A stretch of DNA of 64,000 bases from Cylindrotheca closterium (taxonomy: Eukaryota > Bacillariophyta > Bacillariophyceae > Bacillariales > Bacillariaceae): contig CAKOGP040001759.1 in the NCBI GenBank assembly GCA_933822405.4, positions 243,645-307,644 of the forward strand. Direction: 5' to 3'. Below are positions 10,220 through 20,507 of this stretch, one piece after another; position 1 is the stretch's first letter, and every line of letters starts with the position of its first letter. Position numbers and translations under genes: made by a program. Under the pieces are notes generated by a model that saw only the letters and a list, made by a program, of their open reading frames with translations, had not been told where the DNA came from and searched no databases.

Positions 10220-11720
10220 ATGATTATCCAAAGAGAAGATCATTTAGCAGGGGGGTTTGGCAACACCGAACTGTTACAGCGCCTTGAATCTCTTCCAACT
10301 AATGTTGACACGGCGGTTGGCAGAGTGTCCCGTCGCTGCCAACAAAGGGCGTTGTCTCCTCCCCTCCCATATATGGGCTCGTTCTGCAAGGCACTCGACT
10401 ATCCTTGCGATGAAGAAAACCCCGATGGATTCGTCATACTATGTATGGCGGAAAACAAGTTGGTAACTGACATCCTTTCCAAGCGCCTTGGTGCGGACCC
10501 AAATATAGCCAAAGTGGCTTTTGCAGATGAAAGTCTGTATTGTTACACCTCGTCTCTGGGACTTCCTGTTGCCCGTCAAGCTGCTTCGCATTTTTTCACC
10601 AAACGATTTCTCTCATCGAATGCCTTACAAGATTCCATCGTCGATCCGAAAAATATTGGTATAGCTTCAGGGGCAGCTGGTGCGATGAACAGCCTCTATT
10701 TCGCATTGGGTGACGCGGGGGATGTCGCTCTCATCCCCCGCCCATACTATGGAGGGTATGACTTCGACATGTCCATAGTCTCGCAGATAACCCCTTTTGG
10801 CTTCGAGTTGGATGCTCCAACCGAGGGCCCAACGGAGGCTGATTTGGATCGTGCTTTCAACGACGCCCAGTCAAAGGGCCTGACGCCAAGATTTCTGCTT
10901 TTGAACAATCCAAATAATCCGCTCGCAAGCGTATATGCTCCAGAAGTGATTCGAAATGCAGTAGCTTGGGCCAGAAACTTGAAGCTTCATATCATTGTGG
11001 ATGAAATCTATGCTCTATCGACACACGTTGGTCATGGTTTTCAGTCCGTTGTCAGGATTCTTGACAACGATCTCAGAGACGATGTCCACGTTGTTTGGGC
11101 ACTGTCCAAGGACTTTGGCGCGAGTGGATTGCGAGTGGGATTTGTTTACAGTCGTAACGAGACGCTTCTTCAGGCAATGTCACACCTCAACACTTTCAGC
11201 TCAGTCAGCAACTCTACTCAAGCAATGGTTGCCGAGCTGTTGACTGATGATACATTCATTGATTACTACCTGAAGGAATCGAGCATCCGACTGCGACAAT
11301 CCTACGAAAGTTGCGTGGAGAAGCTTGTAGAAATGTAAGACGAGAAAACGAATATCGATTGGGTTACGTTTTTACAACATCCCAGTCTGATCTCACATTT
11401 TTTCGCTATGCAGGGGCTTGCCATTTATTCCACCACAGGCAGGTATCTTTGTTTATGTCGACTTTAGTTCAATCCTGCCAAAGAAAACAAAGGAGTATGA
11501 AGCCAAACTCAGTCAATTACTTATTGAGCACGCCCGAGTTATACTGACCCCTGGTGATTCCATGAAAGATCCAACGCCAGGAATGTTTCGTATGTGCTAC
11601 GCATGGGTATCCCCCGATGTTCTTCGAGTCGGGATGGAACGTTTGAGTCGCATTGTGACAAAAATTAGACGTCTAGATTGGGAAGATCTAGACGAAACGA
11701 CACTAAGTGGGATCATTTAG
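10220..11720 (+). CDS. ACC-synthase-like PLP aminotransferase (2 exons, 473 aa)
   Basis: This is a fold-type I PLP enzyme of the aminotransferase class I/II family, nearest to 1-aminocyclopropane-1-carboxylate synthase-like proteins. Exons are 10220-11334 and 11414-11720; the 79-bp intron has a GTAAGA donor and GCAG acceptor, and splicing keeps the frame. Visible features are NPDGFVILCMAENKL near residue 68 (ACS-like substrate-pocket region), NNPNNPLAS (PLP-contact Asn), DEIYALS (PLP-ring Asp and Tyr), the SKDFGASGLRVG motif with the PLP lysine at about residue 297, and an MCYAW near the end with its Arg just before (FRMCYAW). The length fits the family. ACS-like members in algae often lack ACS activity, so the substrate is open. 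No targeting peptide is obvious. Confidence 0.88.
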
Positions 11721-11769
11721 TAGAGAGTACAATGATAATTCTTATTCATGAGATTCAACAACTCTATAT

Positions 11770-12083
11770 ATGAACAGCGACAAGGAAAAAGACGAACCAA
11801 ATCATAGACCATCGTTCGCTAGAGCGATGATGCCAATGATGCGGCCTCTGCCACAAGACATCATGGCCAACGAATGGCACTGGGTACTAGCGACGGAACG
11901 ATGAGTCCAACAGTGCTAGCTACGATACACTTAGAAGTTGATTCCAATGATGGGGTTGATAGTCCTACAGGTGCTTTCATTTCCAATATGGAGGACGCAC
12001 CACATGATGACAATGATAATCAAGATGACAGTATAAATTCTCATATATCACTTGCCGCACTTGTCATGAGAAGAGCGAAATGA
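11770..12083 (+). pseudogene. Decayed 5' fragment of the 7552-9543 gene
   Basis: It begins with ATG and MNSDKEKDEPNH, matching MSSDKEEKDDPNH of the parent. It later matches the GTxDG and ATDSNDEVD regions in a shifted frame. Stops and indels break it within about 45 codons. Later sequence down to 12083 keeps partial similarity (acidic DDN-rich part). No downstream repeats remain. Confidence 0.8.
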
Positions 12084-12914
12084 CCAAAGTACTCTGGGAT
12101 TAGGGAGGGAGTATTCCTTGGTCCATTGGCGATACTACCCAATCAGAGTTGGAACTGGAAGATTTCTCTCATTACATCTTTTATTTCACTTTTCTGTTTT
12201 TCCTTTGAATGAATAATGAAGCATCTTCCATCATTGTGGCTTTTTGTTCCGAATGCGAGATTATTTCCCGGATCCAAAATCTATTGAAAACCGCACCATC
12301 ACTGATCGCTGACTGATGCTGGTCGGACGTTGACTGGTGTCAGTCCCGCGATCAGCAGTACTCGTGACTTGTGACCATACGGAATCATGGAAACTGATCT
12401 TGGAAGTTCTCCACAACCGCACTTTACCGGCGTTCCGTGCGTTGGAGTCAGTATTAGTCGGAGTGGCACACACTTCGTGCGAACTTCTGGAAGATTGCGG
12501 CCAGCACGCACGTAGAATGCTACGTTTTGGGTATTTTCGACGAAAGTGATCGCGCAAGAGGTCTGGGAGGCCAATGGGAGCTCAAGTTCTCATAATATCA
12601 CGGCAATTCGGTTTCCTTTTTTTTCAGGATCGGGCAATTCACAAATCAAGTTATCACAACATCAACAAGCTTCGCAACATTCTCATCTGTATTGTGCACG
12701 ATTGAAGTAACGGGCTACAACATCAAAGAAAGGCTTCTTCGCATCAACAATAATCACCTCTACACTAGAAACAGCTGCAACTTCTCGTTCTTAGTGACAC
12801 TGCACGATTACATTACGAAACATAAACGATTGAAGACTTTTTTTTAGTTTTGGCAAGATAAGAAACACAAGCGCCACTTCTTACACACATCACATCACAC
12901 ATCACATTAATAGC
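12084..12914. other. Intergenic, no gene seen
   Basis: Only short overlapping frames without family features occur. The last 150 bp hold short ACATCACATCAC repeats and probably the leader of the gene at 12915. Confidence 0.5.
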
Positions 12915-13664
12915 ATGCACAAACGAACGTCCACTTTAGAAGAATCCGAGTTCATCCAAGGAGGCTCACACGATGATGCCAATACAAACGCTCACGCCAA
13001 CATTAACAGCGTGCAAAACATTGCGGTGGGAGACTGTGATTCCACCGAATGCAAGCTGTCCTTGAATAACAATCAGAACACGATTGATCTCAAGACAGAG
13101 CAAGAAGAACGAGATGAACTTCCGCTCTTGAGCTGCCTCAGTTATTCTACGGAAAGCGATGACATTTCAGCGGAAGAGTCTTCTGCTGCCACCACAGCTG
13201 TGACATTGGAGGCTTCCGAATCATCACCAAAACCCAAAACTTTGAAATCGGTCAGTTTCAGCCATTGTTCGATTCGATCCTACAATCAAATCTTGGGCGA
13301 TCATCCCTTGTGTGCCGTGGGATGTCCGCTGGCCTTGGGATGGAAGGTGGTGCGAGAAGAGGCTCTGTCTGTGGACGATTACGAAACCATTCGGGAACCT
13401 CTTCGCAAAAAGAAGGGCCTGAAATCGCCAAGCCAACACCGACGCAAAGTGTACGGTGGACACTCCCCCATGGAAGCTTCCTTCAAGTACCTCAATTCGC
13501 AATTGAAATTGTCGGCCGAGGAGCGACGTGAAAAGTTGAGTGACTACAGCGATACTCTGATCCGCAAGGAGTGGAGTCGTAGGCAAAAACAGTCTCGCCG
13601 AGGTCTGATCAAGGAAGGCATGAGGCAATTCCGACAGGTTGGAGCCCATTATGCTGGGTACTAA
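12915..13664 (+). CDS. Conserved hypothetical protein (249 aa)
   Basis: Function unknown. The N-terminal 110 residues are acidic, Asn/Ser-rich and likely disordered. The conserved part starts at about residue 112 with SVSFSHCSIRSYNQILGDHP, then a Cys-Pro-Leu segment and LGWKV. This V-F-x-x-C/V-x-IR-x-Y...LGD-P...LGW pattern recurs in many hypothetical diatom proteins; I know that from general familiarity, not from a search. The C-terminal 80 residues are very basic and helical (EERREKLSDYS, RRQKQSRRG). No signal peptide or membrane segment. The first ATG is used. A nuclear role is possible but not shown. Confidence 0.75.
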   Translation: MHKRTSTLEESEFIQGGSHDDANTNAHANINSVQNIAVGDCDSTECKLSLNNNQNTIDLKTEQEERDELPLLSCLSYSTESDDISAEESSAATTAVTLEASESSPKPKTLKSVSFSHCSIRSYNQILGDHPLCAVGCPLALGWKVVREEALSVDDYETIREPLRKKKGLKSPSQHRRKVYGGHSPMEASFKYLNSQLKLSAEERREKLSDYSDTLIRKEWSRRQKQSRRGLIKEGMRQFRQVGAHYAGY

Positions 13665-14429
13665 CTAGGAAGACTTGCAATGTGTTCCGCACACACACAC
13701 ACACAAACGGACACAAGACGGAAGCTATACACTGCTACATGATTGCATCAATGAATGAATATACAAGCTACATGTTATATTATGAATACAAAGGCGCATA
13801 ACCAATGGGAGGTCATCACAACTCTTTACTATCACTGGAAACAACTGCATCTATGATCTATACAAATGAATGGGGGGAGAACAACCATATTAGAAATAGA
13901 ACTATACATCACTACACACACTCTACACTACTACTAATCAATCAAGAAAAAGAGTTGATATCATTATTCTTAAATAACAACCATATTACATGACACACTT
14001 ACACTACTATTAGTATCTATCTACAGCTTGGCACTACACCAGTGTTCGTGCAAGTCAATCGGAGTCAGGTCTTGTATTGTCGCCAATAATACAATATCTG
14101 GTATCTTTCGTTCGGTATCTTTTGCAGTTGCAACTGGAAAAAGGGTTTTTTTAATCCAAACGCCGTTGTAAGAAAACTGGTGAAAAGCTCGTCCGGCGTC
14201 GTCGCAACGGTGAAAGAGGCTCTTGGTGGGATTGATTGAATTCTCATTCACGCCATTATGTAGGTACTGAAATAGACGTCGCAATTTCAGAACCACAATC
14301 CATCGCAGATAGTGCGGCTCCACGACAATAAGAGCATGCGGATATCCCTCAGCATCATCATCATCATCATCAGTATAGCAACAATCAATAATCAATTACA
14401 CTGCGTACAAAAGATAGAATAAATGAATA
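13665..14429. other. Intergenic, no supported gene
   Basis: It contains an (AC)n run near 13690-13704 and AT-rich spacer. A 124-codon minus-strand frame at 14021-14395 lacks an ATG and any known motif and was not accepted. Confidence 0.5.
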
Positions 14430-16217
14430 ATGAATATTGTTCCATCATCATCATCCTTATTTTGGAGAAACAAGAATCCTCTGAAACGACGGCGACGGCG
14501 GAGGCGCCTCAAGACCAAAGTCTATGTGATTCTCCTGGTCGGTACCTGCCTGATAATCTTGCACATTTATGAACATTGGCAATGGAGTGAATTTCGAAAT
14601 GTGTATTGGACGGAAGAGCTGCTGGTATATGATGGAGGAGGATATAACAGGAGTGGGACATCCTCACCCTCTTCGGCCTCCAACAATAAGAACAACAACA
14701 ATCTCAGAGCAGGAGGAGGTACGAATAATGAGAATCACAATAAGTCTCCCAAGATGAATGACAATAATCGTAATGATAATCCAAATGCCAAGTGGAATCC
14801 TGAAATCATCTTTACCCATCGAGACGTTCACTTGTCGGAACAGGCGGATGCTACAGCAACAACAAAAAGTGCTACGTTTATGGAAGACACCAAGAACAAG
14901 GCTTCTTTTGTGAGAGATTCCCGTCAAAGCATTCAATTTTCGGATTTTGTCAATAAACCAAACGACAATGACAACGACAACAATGACAATACAAAACAAC
15001 AAGACGTCTCATCATCCTCCTTGACGTACGAACAAGCCAAGGAAGGACGAGAACCATTGTTGGAAATCTTGGAACACGACTTGGGATTGGCCAAATTGAC
15101 GACTACCGAACTGTTGCAATTGCCAAAGTGGTCCGAAATTCAAGACTTGTATGGTTCCAAACCGATGCTGGTCGGTACGGATACCTGTCTCAAATATCAG
15201 ACGAAAGTTCCATTGCAGGATCGATACATTGGCGTGGCGGGTAGTTTCAATTCAGGAACGACCGCCTTTGGACTTTCGTTGCAACAAAATTGTCGATTTC
15301 CCAATCGTCGTCATAGTCGTCATAATCGTCGTCATAATCGTGACACTCAAACGGCAGGGGAAGGAAACAATAAGAATCCAGCGGGCAACATTGTCACCAA
15401 TGTTCATGGCATGTTGAATCAAGTCCCTTGGGCCAAACACAAAATGGCACGAGAACGTTTTGGTCATACCATTGACGAATCCATACCCAAAGAAAATGTC
15501 TTGCCGGTAGTACTGGTACGGGATCCCTATTATTGGATGCAAAGCATGTGCAAACAGGGATATGGCGTACGATGGGATCACAATGCCAAGAAACATTGTC
15601 CGAATTTAGTCCCCAATGAGTACGATCAAAAACGATTTAAGCGATACGCCTCTTTGAATCAAACTTCGGTACCCGTGTGGATGGGGCAAAGTTATGAAAG
15701 TGGTCCTCATTGGGATTCGTTGGTACATTATTGGAACGATTGGTATGGGTCGTACTATTACAACAACAACAATAGCAACAACGACAACGACAATCATCAA
15801 ACTGCAAACAATAATCATCAAGAGGATTTCCCCCGTTTGATGATTCGATTCGAAGATACATTATTTCATGCCAAGACGGTAATGAAACTGGTATGTGCCT
15901 GTGGTGGTGGCATCTTTTCGGGCAATGAGGATGAGGAGGAAGACGATGGAGGAGAAATCAATATTGGATTTACAAATGATAATACTGCCAAGCAACAACA
16001 ACAACAACAACATCAAATGGGTAGTGCCTTTCGTCCGATTGTCGACGAAGCCAAGTTTGAACACAAACATGTTCAAAACAATCTGGTGTCGGCTATTGTG
16101 AAATATGGTACCGAAAAGGGACGGTATCGAAACATGACCCAGGACGATTTGGAATTTGCACAAACTCATTTGGATTCCGAACTGATGAAAGCCTTTCATT
16201 ACAAGCAGAGAACGTGA
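14430..16217 (+). CDS. Sulfotransferase-like type II membrane protein (595 aa)
   Basis: It probably transfers sulfate from PAPS to a glycan or protein in the Golgi. A basic N terminus (KRRRRRRRLK) is followed by one membrane span (about 30-48, VYVILLVGTCLIILHIY), typical of type II Golgi enzymes. A long Asn-rich stem follows. A 5'-PSB-like loop (GSFNSGTTAFGLSLQ, about 270-285) and a 3'-PB-like strand (VVLVRDPYYWMQSMC, about 358-372) fit sulfotransferase folds. Later LMIRFEDTLF resembles the family's conserved Arg-Tyr/Phe-Glu-Asp strand. Several Asn/His/Gln inserts break the domain, as often in diatom proteins. The match is by motif only, so substrate and exact family are uncertain. Tandem CGT/AAT-rich codons encode the inserts. 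Confidence 0.65.
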   Translation: MNIVPSSSSLFWRNKNPLKRRRRRRRLKTKVYVILLVGTCLIILHIYEHWQWSEFRNVYWTEELLVYDGGGYNRSGTSSPSSASNNKNNNNLRAGGGTNNENHNKSPKMNDNNRNDNPNAKWNPEIIFTHRDVHLSEQADATATTKSATFMEDTKNKASFVRDSRQSIQFSDFVNKPNDNDNDNNDNTKQQDVSSSSLTYEQAKEGREPLLEILEHDLGLAKLTTTELLQLPKWSEIQDLYGSKPMLVGTDTCLKYQTKVPLQDRYIGVAGSFNSGTTAFGLSLQQNCRFPNRRHSRHNRRHNRDTQTAGEGNNKNPAGNIVTNVHGMLNQVPWAKHKMARERFGHTIDESIPKENVLPVVLVRDPYYWMQSMCKQGYGVRWDHNAKKHCPNLVPNEYDQKRFKRYASLNQTSVPVWMGQSYESGPHWDSLVHYWNDWYGSYYYNNNNSNNDNDNHQTANNNHQEDFPRLMIRFEDTLFHAKTVMKLVCACGGGIFSGNEDEEEDDGGEINIGFTNDNTAKQQQQQQHQMGSAFRPIVDEAKFEHKHVQNNLVSAIVKYGTEKGRYRNMTQDDLEFAQTHLDSELMKAFHYKQRT

Positions 16218-16587
16218 TAACACTACTACTACTAGTACTATTAGTACTACTAATATTATTATAGCAGTAGCAAGTACTGGAATTGTAGACTATGCAAACA
16301 ATACGGCGGTAGAAAGCAACAGCAGAAACGACACGAATTTGACTTACTGCAGGCACTATTTTTACGTCCAAGAGTGAGTCAAATCATCAAATCAGCATGA
16401 TCATCTTTTCCGAATCGTAGCAGTCGAAACACAGTGATTACGATCAGTCAGCCAATCAGAATTGAGCCGATTTTTTCACGCCACATTTTATTGCGCACAA
16501 CACAAAAAACATTCAAAAAAGAGCCTGAAAATCATTATATTGTCAACATCGACAAGTAAGCAAACCATCGTTCTCATCATTATCGTC
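16218..16587. other. Intergenic, no gene seen
   Basis: Includes an (ACT)n-like run at 16219-16255 after the sulfotransferase-like gene and the presumed promoter of the next gene. The frame of the next gene is open upstream of its ATG but contains no earlier ATG. Confidence 0.5.
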
Positions 16588-17991
16588 ATGCCTCGAAAGA
16601 AGCAACAAAAGTCGCTACAGCCCAAACGCATGACATTGGAGGCCTTGTGGACACACTTGGAAACAAACCTGTGTTACAAAAAGTTCTATTACGAATCCTT
16701 GCTTCGTTTGGGAGAATCTCCCGATGAAAGTTTGAATTTGGCTGCCGATCCCTACTTTGAATTGTGCCAACAACGACTTCAACCACGAGATTTGGAGCAA
16801 TTGTTTTGTGATTTGGTCTTGTTTCGTTGTGACACTTGTGCTCGGCCTCAATTTTTTGAGGAACAAGCCAATAGGAACAACAACAACAAGAACAACAAGA
16901 AGCCACTCCTCAAAACAGAAGATCGACACAAACCGTGGTATCAAGGTTACAGTCAGGGTTCTATTGACGTATCTAGTCAGCTGCTACTAGCAATGAATTC
17001 TAACATCAACAAGCGGGAAGAGGGTTCCGAAAGCAGCTACAATAGCAACCACGACAAAAAGTCTCTCTTGTTGTTGGAAACACAAACCAACGACGATGAT
17101 GATGGCAAACCGATTATTTCGTCTACCTCCAAGCGACGTACTATTTTAGCGCTTCATGACCATTTCGGAAGTTTGCAACATGCACTGCAAGCCATTTTGA
17201 AGTACACGACTACCAATATCAGTATCAACAATGCCAATATTGTTGACAACAATGCAGACAAGGATGATACTGATACTGATACTGACACTGACACTGACAC
17301 TGACACTGACAAGGATGAAGATGAAGATGCTTCCAAGCGAACCGTAGTCTTTGATCTGCCCATTCACGATGTTCAAGATGTCGAATTGCAAGGGCCCGAT
17401 AAGGAGAAAAACAACAACGACAACGACAAGAAGTCATCGATTACGTCATCCTCTTCCAGCGTGGCAATGATGAAGATTTGCGACAAGGTGACTTCACTCT
17501 TAGAGCCAATTCGACCCTTCTTGACACCAGAAGCCTATCAAGCAATGCAAGCCGTCCTTGTCTTTTTCGACTCTACCAAATCCAAGGACATCTTCTTGTT
17601 GGGATACTGTCATGGAGCGATTGCGACTTGTTCTTACATTCTCAAATGGACCCAAGTGGTGGTCAACATGTCTCATAAAAATGGCAGCAGGGCGAAGAAA
17701 TCCAATGTCAATGAGACGACTTGCAATAATCATTCTACTTGGAAGACTGATGATGTCAATGCCAAGCTCATGAATCTCAATCTATTGGCTTCCAAACTCA
17801 CGGCGGGAACTACGGAAGCAACTACAGAAGCTTCGAATGCTGATACTGCGAAAGCGACTGATATTACAACTACAACTACTACTACTACCCAAAAGGCTCA
17901 TCGTCCTCGTCTCCGTGGCAAGGAAATGCGTGTTGTTGTCAAGCATCGAGACGATGGCGGAGGCATCACTAGTAGTACTACTTGGCCATAA
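16588..17991 (+). CDS. Unknown low-complexity protein (467 aa)
   Basis: I do not recognise the family. Residues 10-95 are ordered (MTLEALWTHLETNLCYKKFY, later LEQLFCDLVLFRCDTC) and contain several Cys. Residues 200-330 hold hydrophobic helices (LALHDHFGSLQHALQAIL) broken by Asp/Thr and Asn/Asp repeats. Residues 290-400 are ordered again (MKICDKVTSLLEPIRPFL, IFLLGYCHGAIATCSYIL). GYCHGA recalls a nucleophile-elbow GxSxG/GxCxG, but no other hydrolase features are clear. The C terminus ends with a conserved LRGKEMRVVVKHRDD segment whose decayed copy lies at 19842-20110. The start is the only upstream in-frame ATG. Confidence 0.65.
   Translation: MPRKKQQKSLQPKRMTLEALWTHLETNLCYKKFYYESLLRLGESPDESLNLAADPYFELCQQRLQPRDLEQLFCDLVLFRCDTCARPQFFEEQANRNNNNKNNKKPLLKTEDRHKPWYQGYSQGSIDVSSQLLLAMNSNINKREEGSESSYNSNHDKKSLLLLETQTNDDDDGKPIISSTSKRRTILALHDHFGSLQHALQAILKYTTTNISINNANIVDNNADKDDTDTDTDTDTDTDTDKDEDEDASKRTVVFDLPIHDVQDVELQGPDKEKNNNDNDKKSSITSSSSSVAMMKICDKVTSLLEPIRPFLTPEAYQAMQAVLVFFDSTKSKDIFLLGYCHGAIATCSYILKWTQVVVNMSHKNGSRAKKSNVNETTCNNHSTWKTDDVNAKLMNLNLLASKLTAGTTEATTEASNADTAKATDITTTTTTTTQKAHRPRLRGKEMRVVVKHRDDGGGITSSTTWP
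17266..17310 (+). repeat. In-frame GATACT/GACACT repeat
   Basis: Seven or more tandem hexamers encode an Asp-Thr tract inside the unknown protein. The unit switches from GATACT to GACACT partway. Confidence 0.85.
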
Positions 17992-18184
17992 TAGCCAGTG
18001 TCGTCGTCATCATCTGGTCCAAATGACATTTGAACTAGTATGATACTTGCGGGGGGTATGCGAAAGATATATGCTGTCATTTGATGGCCAAGTAAGGGGT
18101 CGATGGTGGGGAGAATATAGTAGAGTATCTTGGCAAGGATGGAATGGCTGATTGATTCATGCATTCATGCATTCATTCATTCAT

Positions 18185-19735
18185 TCATAATAAAATCCAT
18201 TCTTGGTTCTCGTCTATATTATAATTCGATAGTGCAGCACAGGGTACAAGCTTGGACATCTCTTGTTGTAAGTTATATTGATACCTGAAAACTATAGGAC
18301 CATATTCTTCATGAATGTAGTTGCTACATCGCAGCAGCAGCAGCAGCAACGGCGCCCAACAGGCAACAGCGGCAGTTCCAACTCCTGAACCAGTAGCCGA
18401 AGATTCCTCAACGGCTTCTAGTTCAACCTGAAGTTCAAACTCATCCGTCTCTCCGCTTTGCAAGATCCGAGCCAATAGACGACGACGAGTTGTACCGTTG
18501 TCAGTAACGTCCAAAGTAACGCTTCCAGAAATGTCCAAGGCCGTGGTATCAGCAAAGAACCTGGCAAATGGACGGGTTCCAATGATCACTGCAGCTGTTC
18601 CGAGTCCTTGTATTTCCGTGTTTCCTAACAACAAGTCGGTGACGGAGACGTTAGTGCCCTTTTTGGCCCCAAAGCTGTCGACCGACGAAATCACAGTACT
18701 GTTATCAGTGGAGTCAATACATATGAACAAGGTGGTACCAACAGCCAATGCAGACCCCGTGATGGGAGTTCGGTCGACATCGCATCTTGTGGCTGTGACT
18801 CCAAAAGTCTTTTCATTGTTGTTGATCTGGTCATTAATCCCCTCGAACTTTTCGGAGGCGATGTTGGATACTGTAAAGGCACCATTAGCGGCAAAGGTGG
18901 CGACGATCTTTTGGCCCTGGTAGAACATTTCATTGCCGTTCTTGTCGCTCAAGCTTGTTAAGAGACAGAACACAAAATTTTCGGACGCCCCGTCGGCCAA
19001 GCTGAAGCTGGTGGTGAGGTCAATGGTGACAGTGTCGGCTCCTGCGGTAGCAGTTGTAGTAGCAGTACCTGCGATCGATATGTCGGTGGCACGAGCGGCG
19101 TCTCCTTCACAGGTCTCAAAGTCTGTGATGGAGTAGGCAAGCTTTCCAGTAGCAGGGACGATTCCGGTAAAGTCGCACTGGACATTGTCATCACCAGTGA
19201 TGGCGCAAACGGGTGCTGGGACTGTGTAGTCTTGAAGGTTGAAAGTCGGACCACTGTCACCACCCGATCCACCCTATAGAATTCAAGAGTTAGGAAAGCA
19301 ATGGTCCGGTGAGAAACGTGGAACATTAGCGATGTCTTCATTGAACACCGAAGGGTTGAAAGAAACGAAACTTACTGCTGCATTCGAAGGTGGTGTGGGA
19401 GTGACAGTGGTAGGAGTCGTGGTATCGAAGCTTCCTTTGGTGTTTTCTCCACTGCAACACTGGGGGGTATTGGAGTCAGTTTCAAGCTCATTGCAAGAGT
19501 TGTCCGGAATATACACCTCTTCTTGATCGATTCTTAGGCAACGACAGCAGTTGTCACAGTTGCAGGAGTTGTGTCCAATTCTTGCCAGCCGTTCTCTATT
19601 TCCGAGATGGGTACATGTCATGATACCATGACAGCTGTTGTCTCCAATAATGGTGTCACCGCCTCTATTAGGATTAGGAAAGACATTAGAGGCGCCTCCA
19701 GGCCAGCCGCAAAACAAGCTCCCCAACCATAGCAA
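18185..19735 (-). CDS. Cys-rich secreted-type protein, 5' end damaged (2 exons)
   Basis: Probably a cell-surface protein of unknown function. The downstream exon is 19273-18185 and the upstream exon ends at 19376; the 102-bp intron has a perfect GTAAGT donor and TATAG acceptor, both in phase 0. The upstream exon encodes Cys-rich units of the IGDNSCHG type known from diatom surface proteins. The large exon has a Thr/Gly/Asp-rich beta-type region with paired Cys (VCAITGDDNVQCDF, FVFCLLTS, LFICIDS) and a late LLLLLLR stretch like a GPI-anchor or membrane signal. The 5' end is broken: no ATG precedes Cys-rich units, another NSCYGWGACF unit at about 19705-19765 is in a different frame, and no signal peptide is found. 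The first in-frame ATG is at 19621. It may be a pseudogene. Confidence 0.6.
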
Positions 19736-19841
19736 CTGTTGGTACCAATCTCAATATATGCATGGTACGGATGGAATCATAGATCGTAAAGTAAATATGG
19801 AACCTGAAAGGAAACGTAGATATGTAGTTGCTCATATGATC

Positions 19842-20375
19842 ACTAAAAAGCTCATGAATCTCAATCTATCGGCTTCCACACTGCTGACGGATACCCGCAC
19901 TACTACCGCTATTGCTGCAGCTACGCAACAACTGCAACTCCAGCTATATACACCACCATGACTAGTATGTTGCACCACCAATAGCTATACTCCTAATCCG
20001 CAAAAGCAAGGTTTGTCTTCCTCGTCTCCGTGGCAAGGAATTGAGTGCTGCTGTCAAGCAGCGAGATGGAGCCGACACCAAGACTTGGCTGTCAGTCTTG
20101 TCATCTCGTACTAATGATATTTGATAGTAGTTATGAGGGCTGATATGATAAAGCCATATACTGCTGTAGTATCATTTGGTGCATTTGGTGGTCAAGAGAG
20201 GGGATACAGTAGAGCATGATGGAGTGGCCGATTGATTGATTCATTTTAAAAAAATCTATTTTCGGTATTTTGGGGATGAAAGATGCGTCCTGATTCAATA
20301 TTGTCTAGGTATATATAGTAATAACAATATTATAATTTAAAAGTGCAACATCGTACCTAGTCGATTCGACTGCAT
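19842..20375 (+). repeat. Decayed direct copy of 17757-18260
   Basis: The plus strand matches the 3' end of the 16588-17991 gene: KLMNLNL at the start, then LRGKE and VKQRDG-like codons. It continues through the 3' UTR (a CATTTGATGGCCAAGT-like part and a GATTGATTCAT part) into the tail of the convergent minus-strand gene (ALLNYNI versus ALSNYNI). Frameshifts and stops show that it does not code. Both copies have the same orientation. Confidence 0.75.
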
Positions 20376-20507
20376 GATGGTCATCCGGCCTTTTATTGTG
20401 CCACCATGGAAATCGGATATAGCTAGCGGTTGTCTTGCTCTTTTTGCTTGCTTGTATTAATACGGGAAAGCACGAATTTCCCCCATTTTGGTTTGGATTC
20501 ATATTCT

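Noticed and set aside
14021..14395. 124-codon minus-strand frame
   Set aside because: It has no ATG, no recognisable motif and no neighbouring exon, so a chance frame is more likely.
18155..18190. (CATT)n run as a possible CRISPR or tandem array
   Set aside because: It is a short simple repeat, as also near 37461 and 41630, with no spacers.
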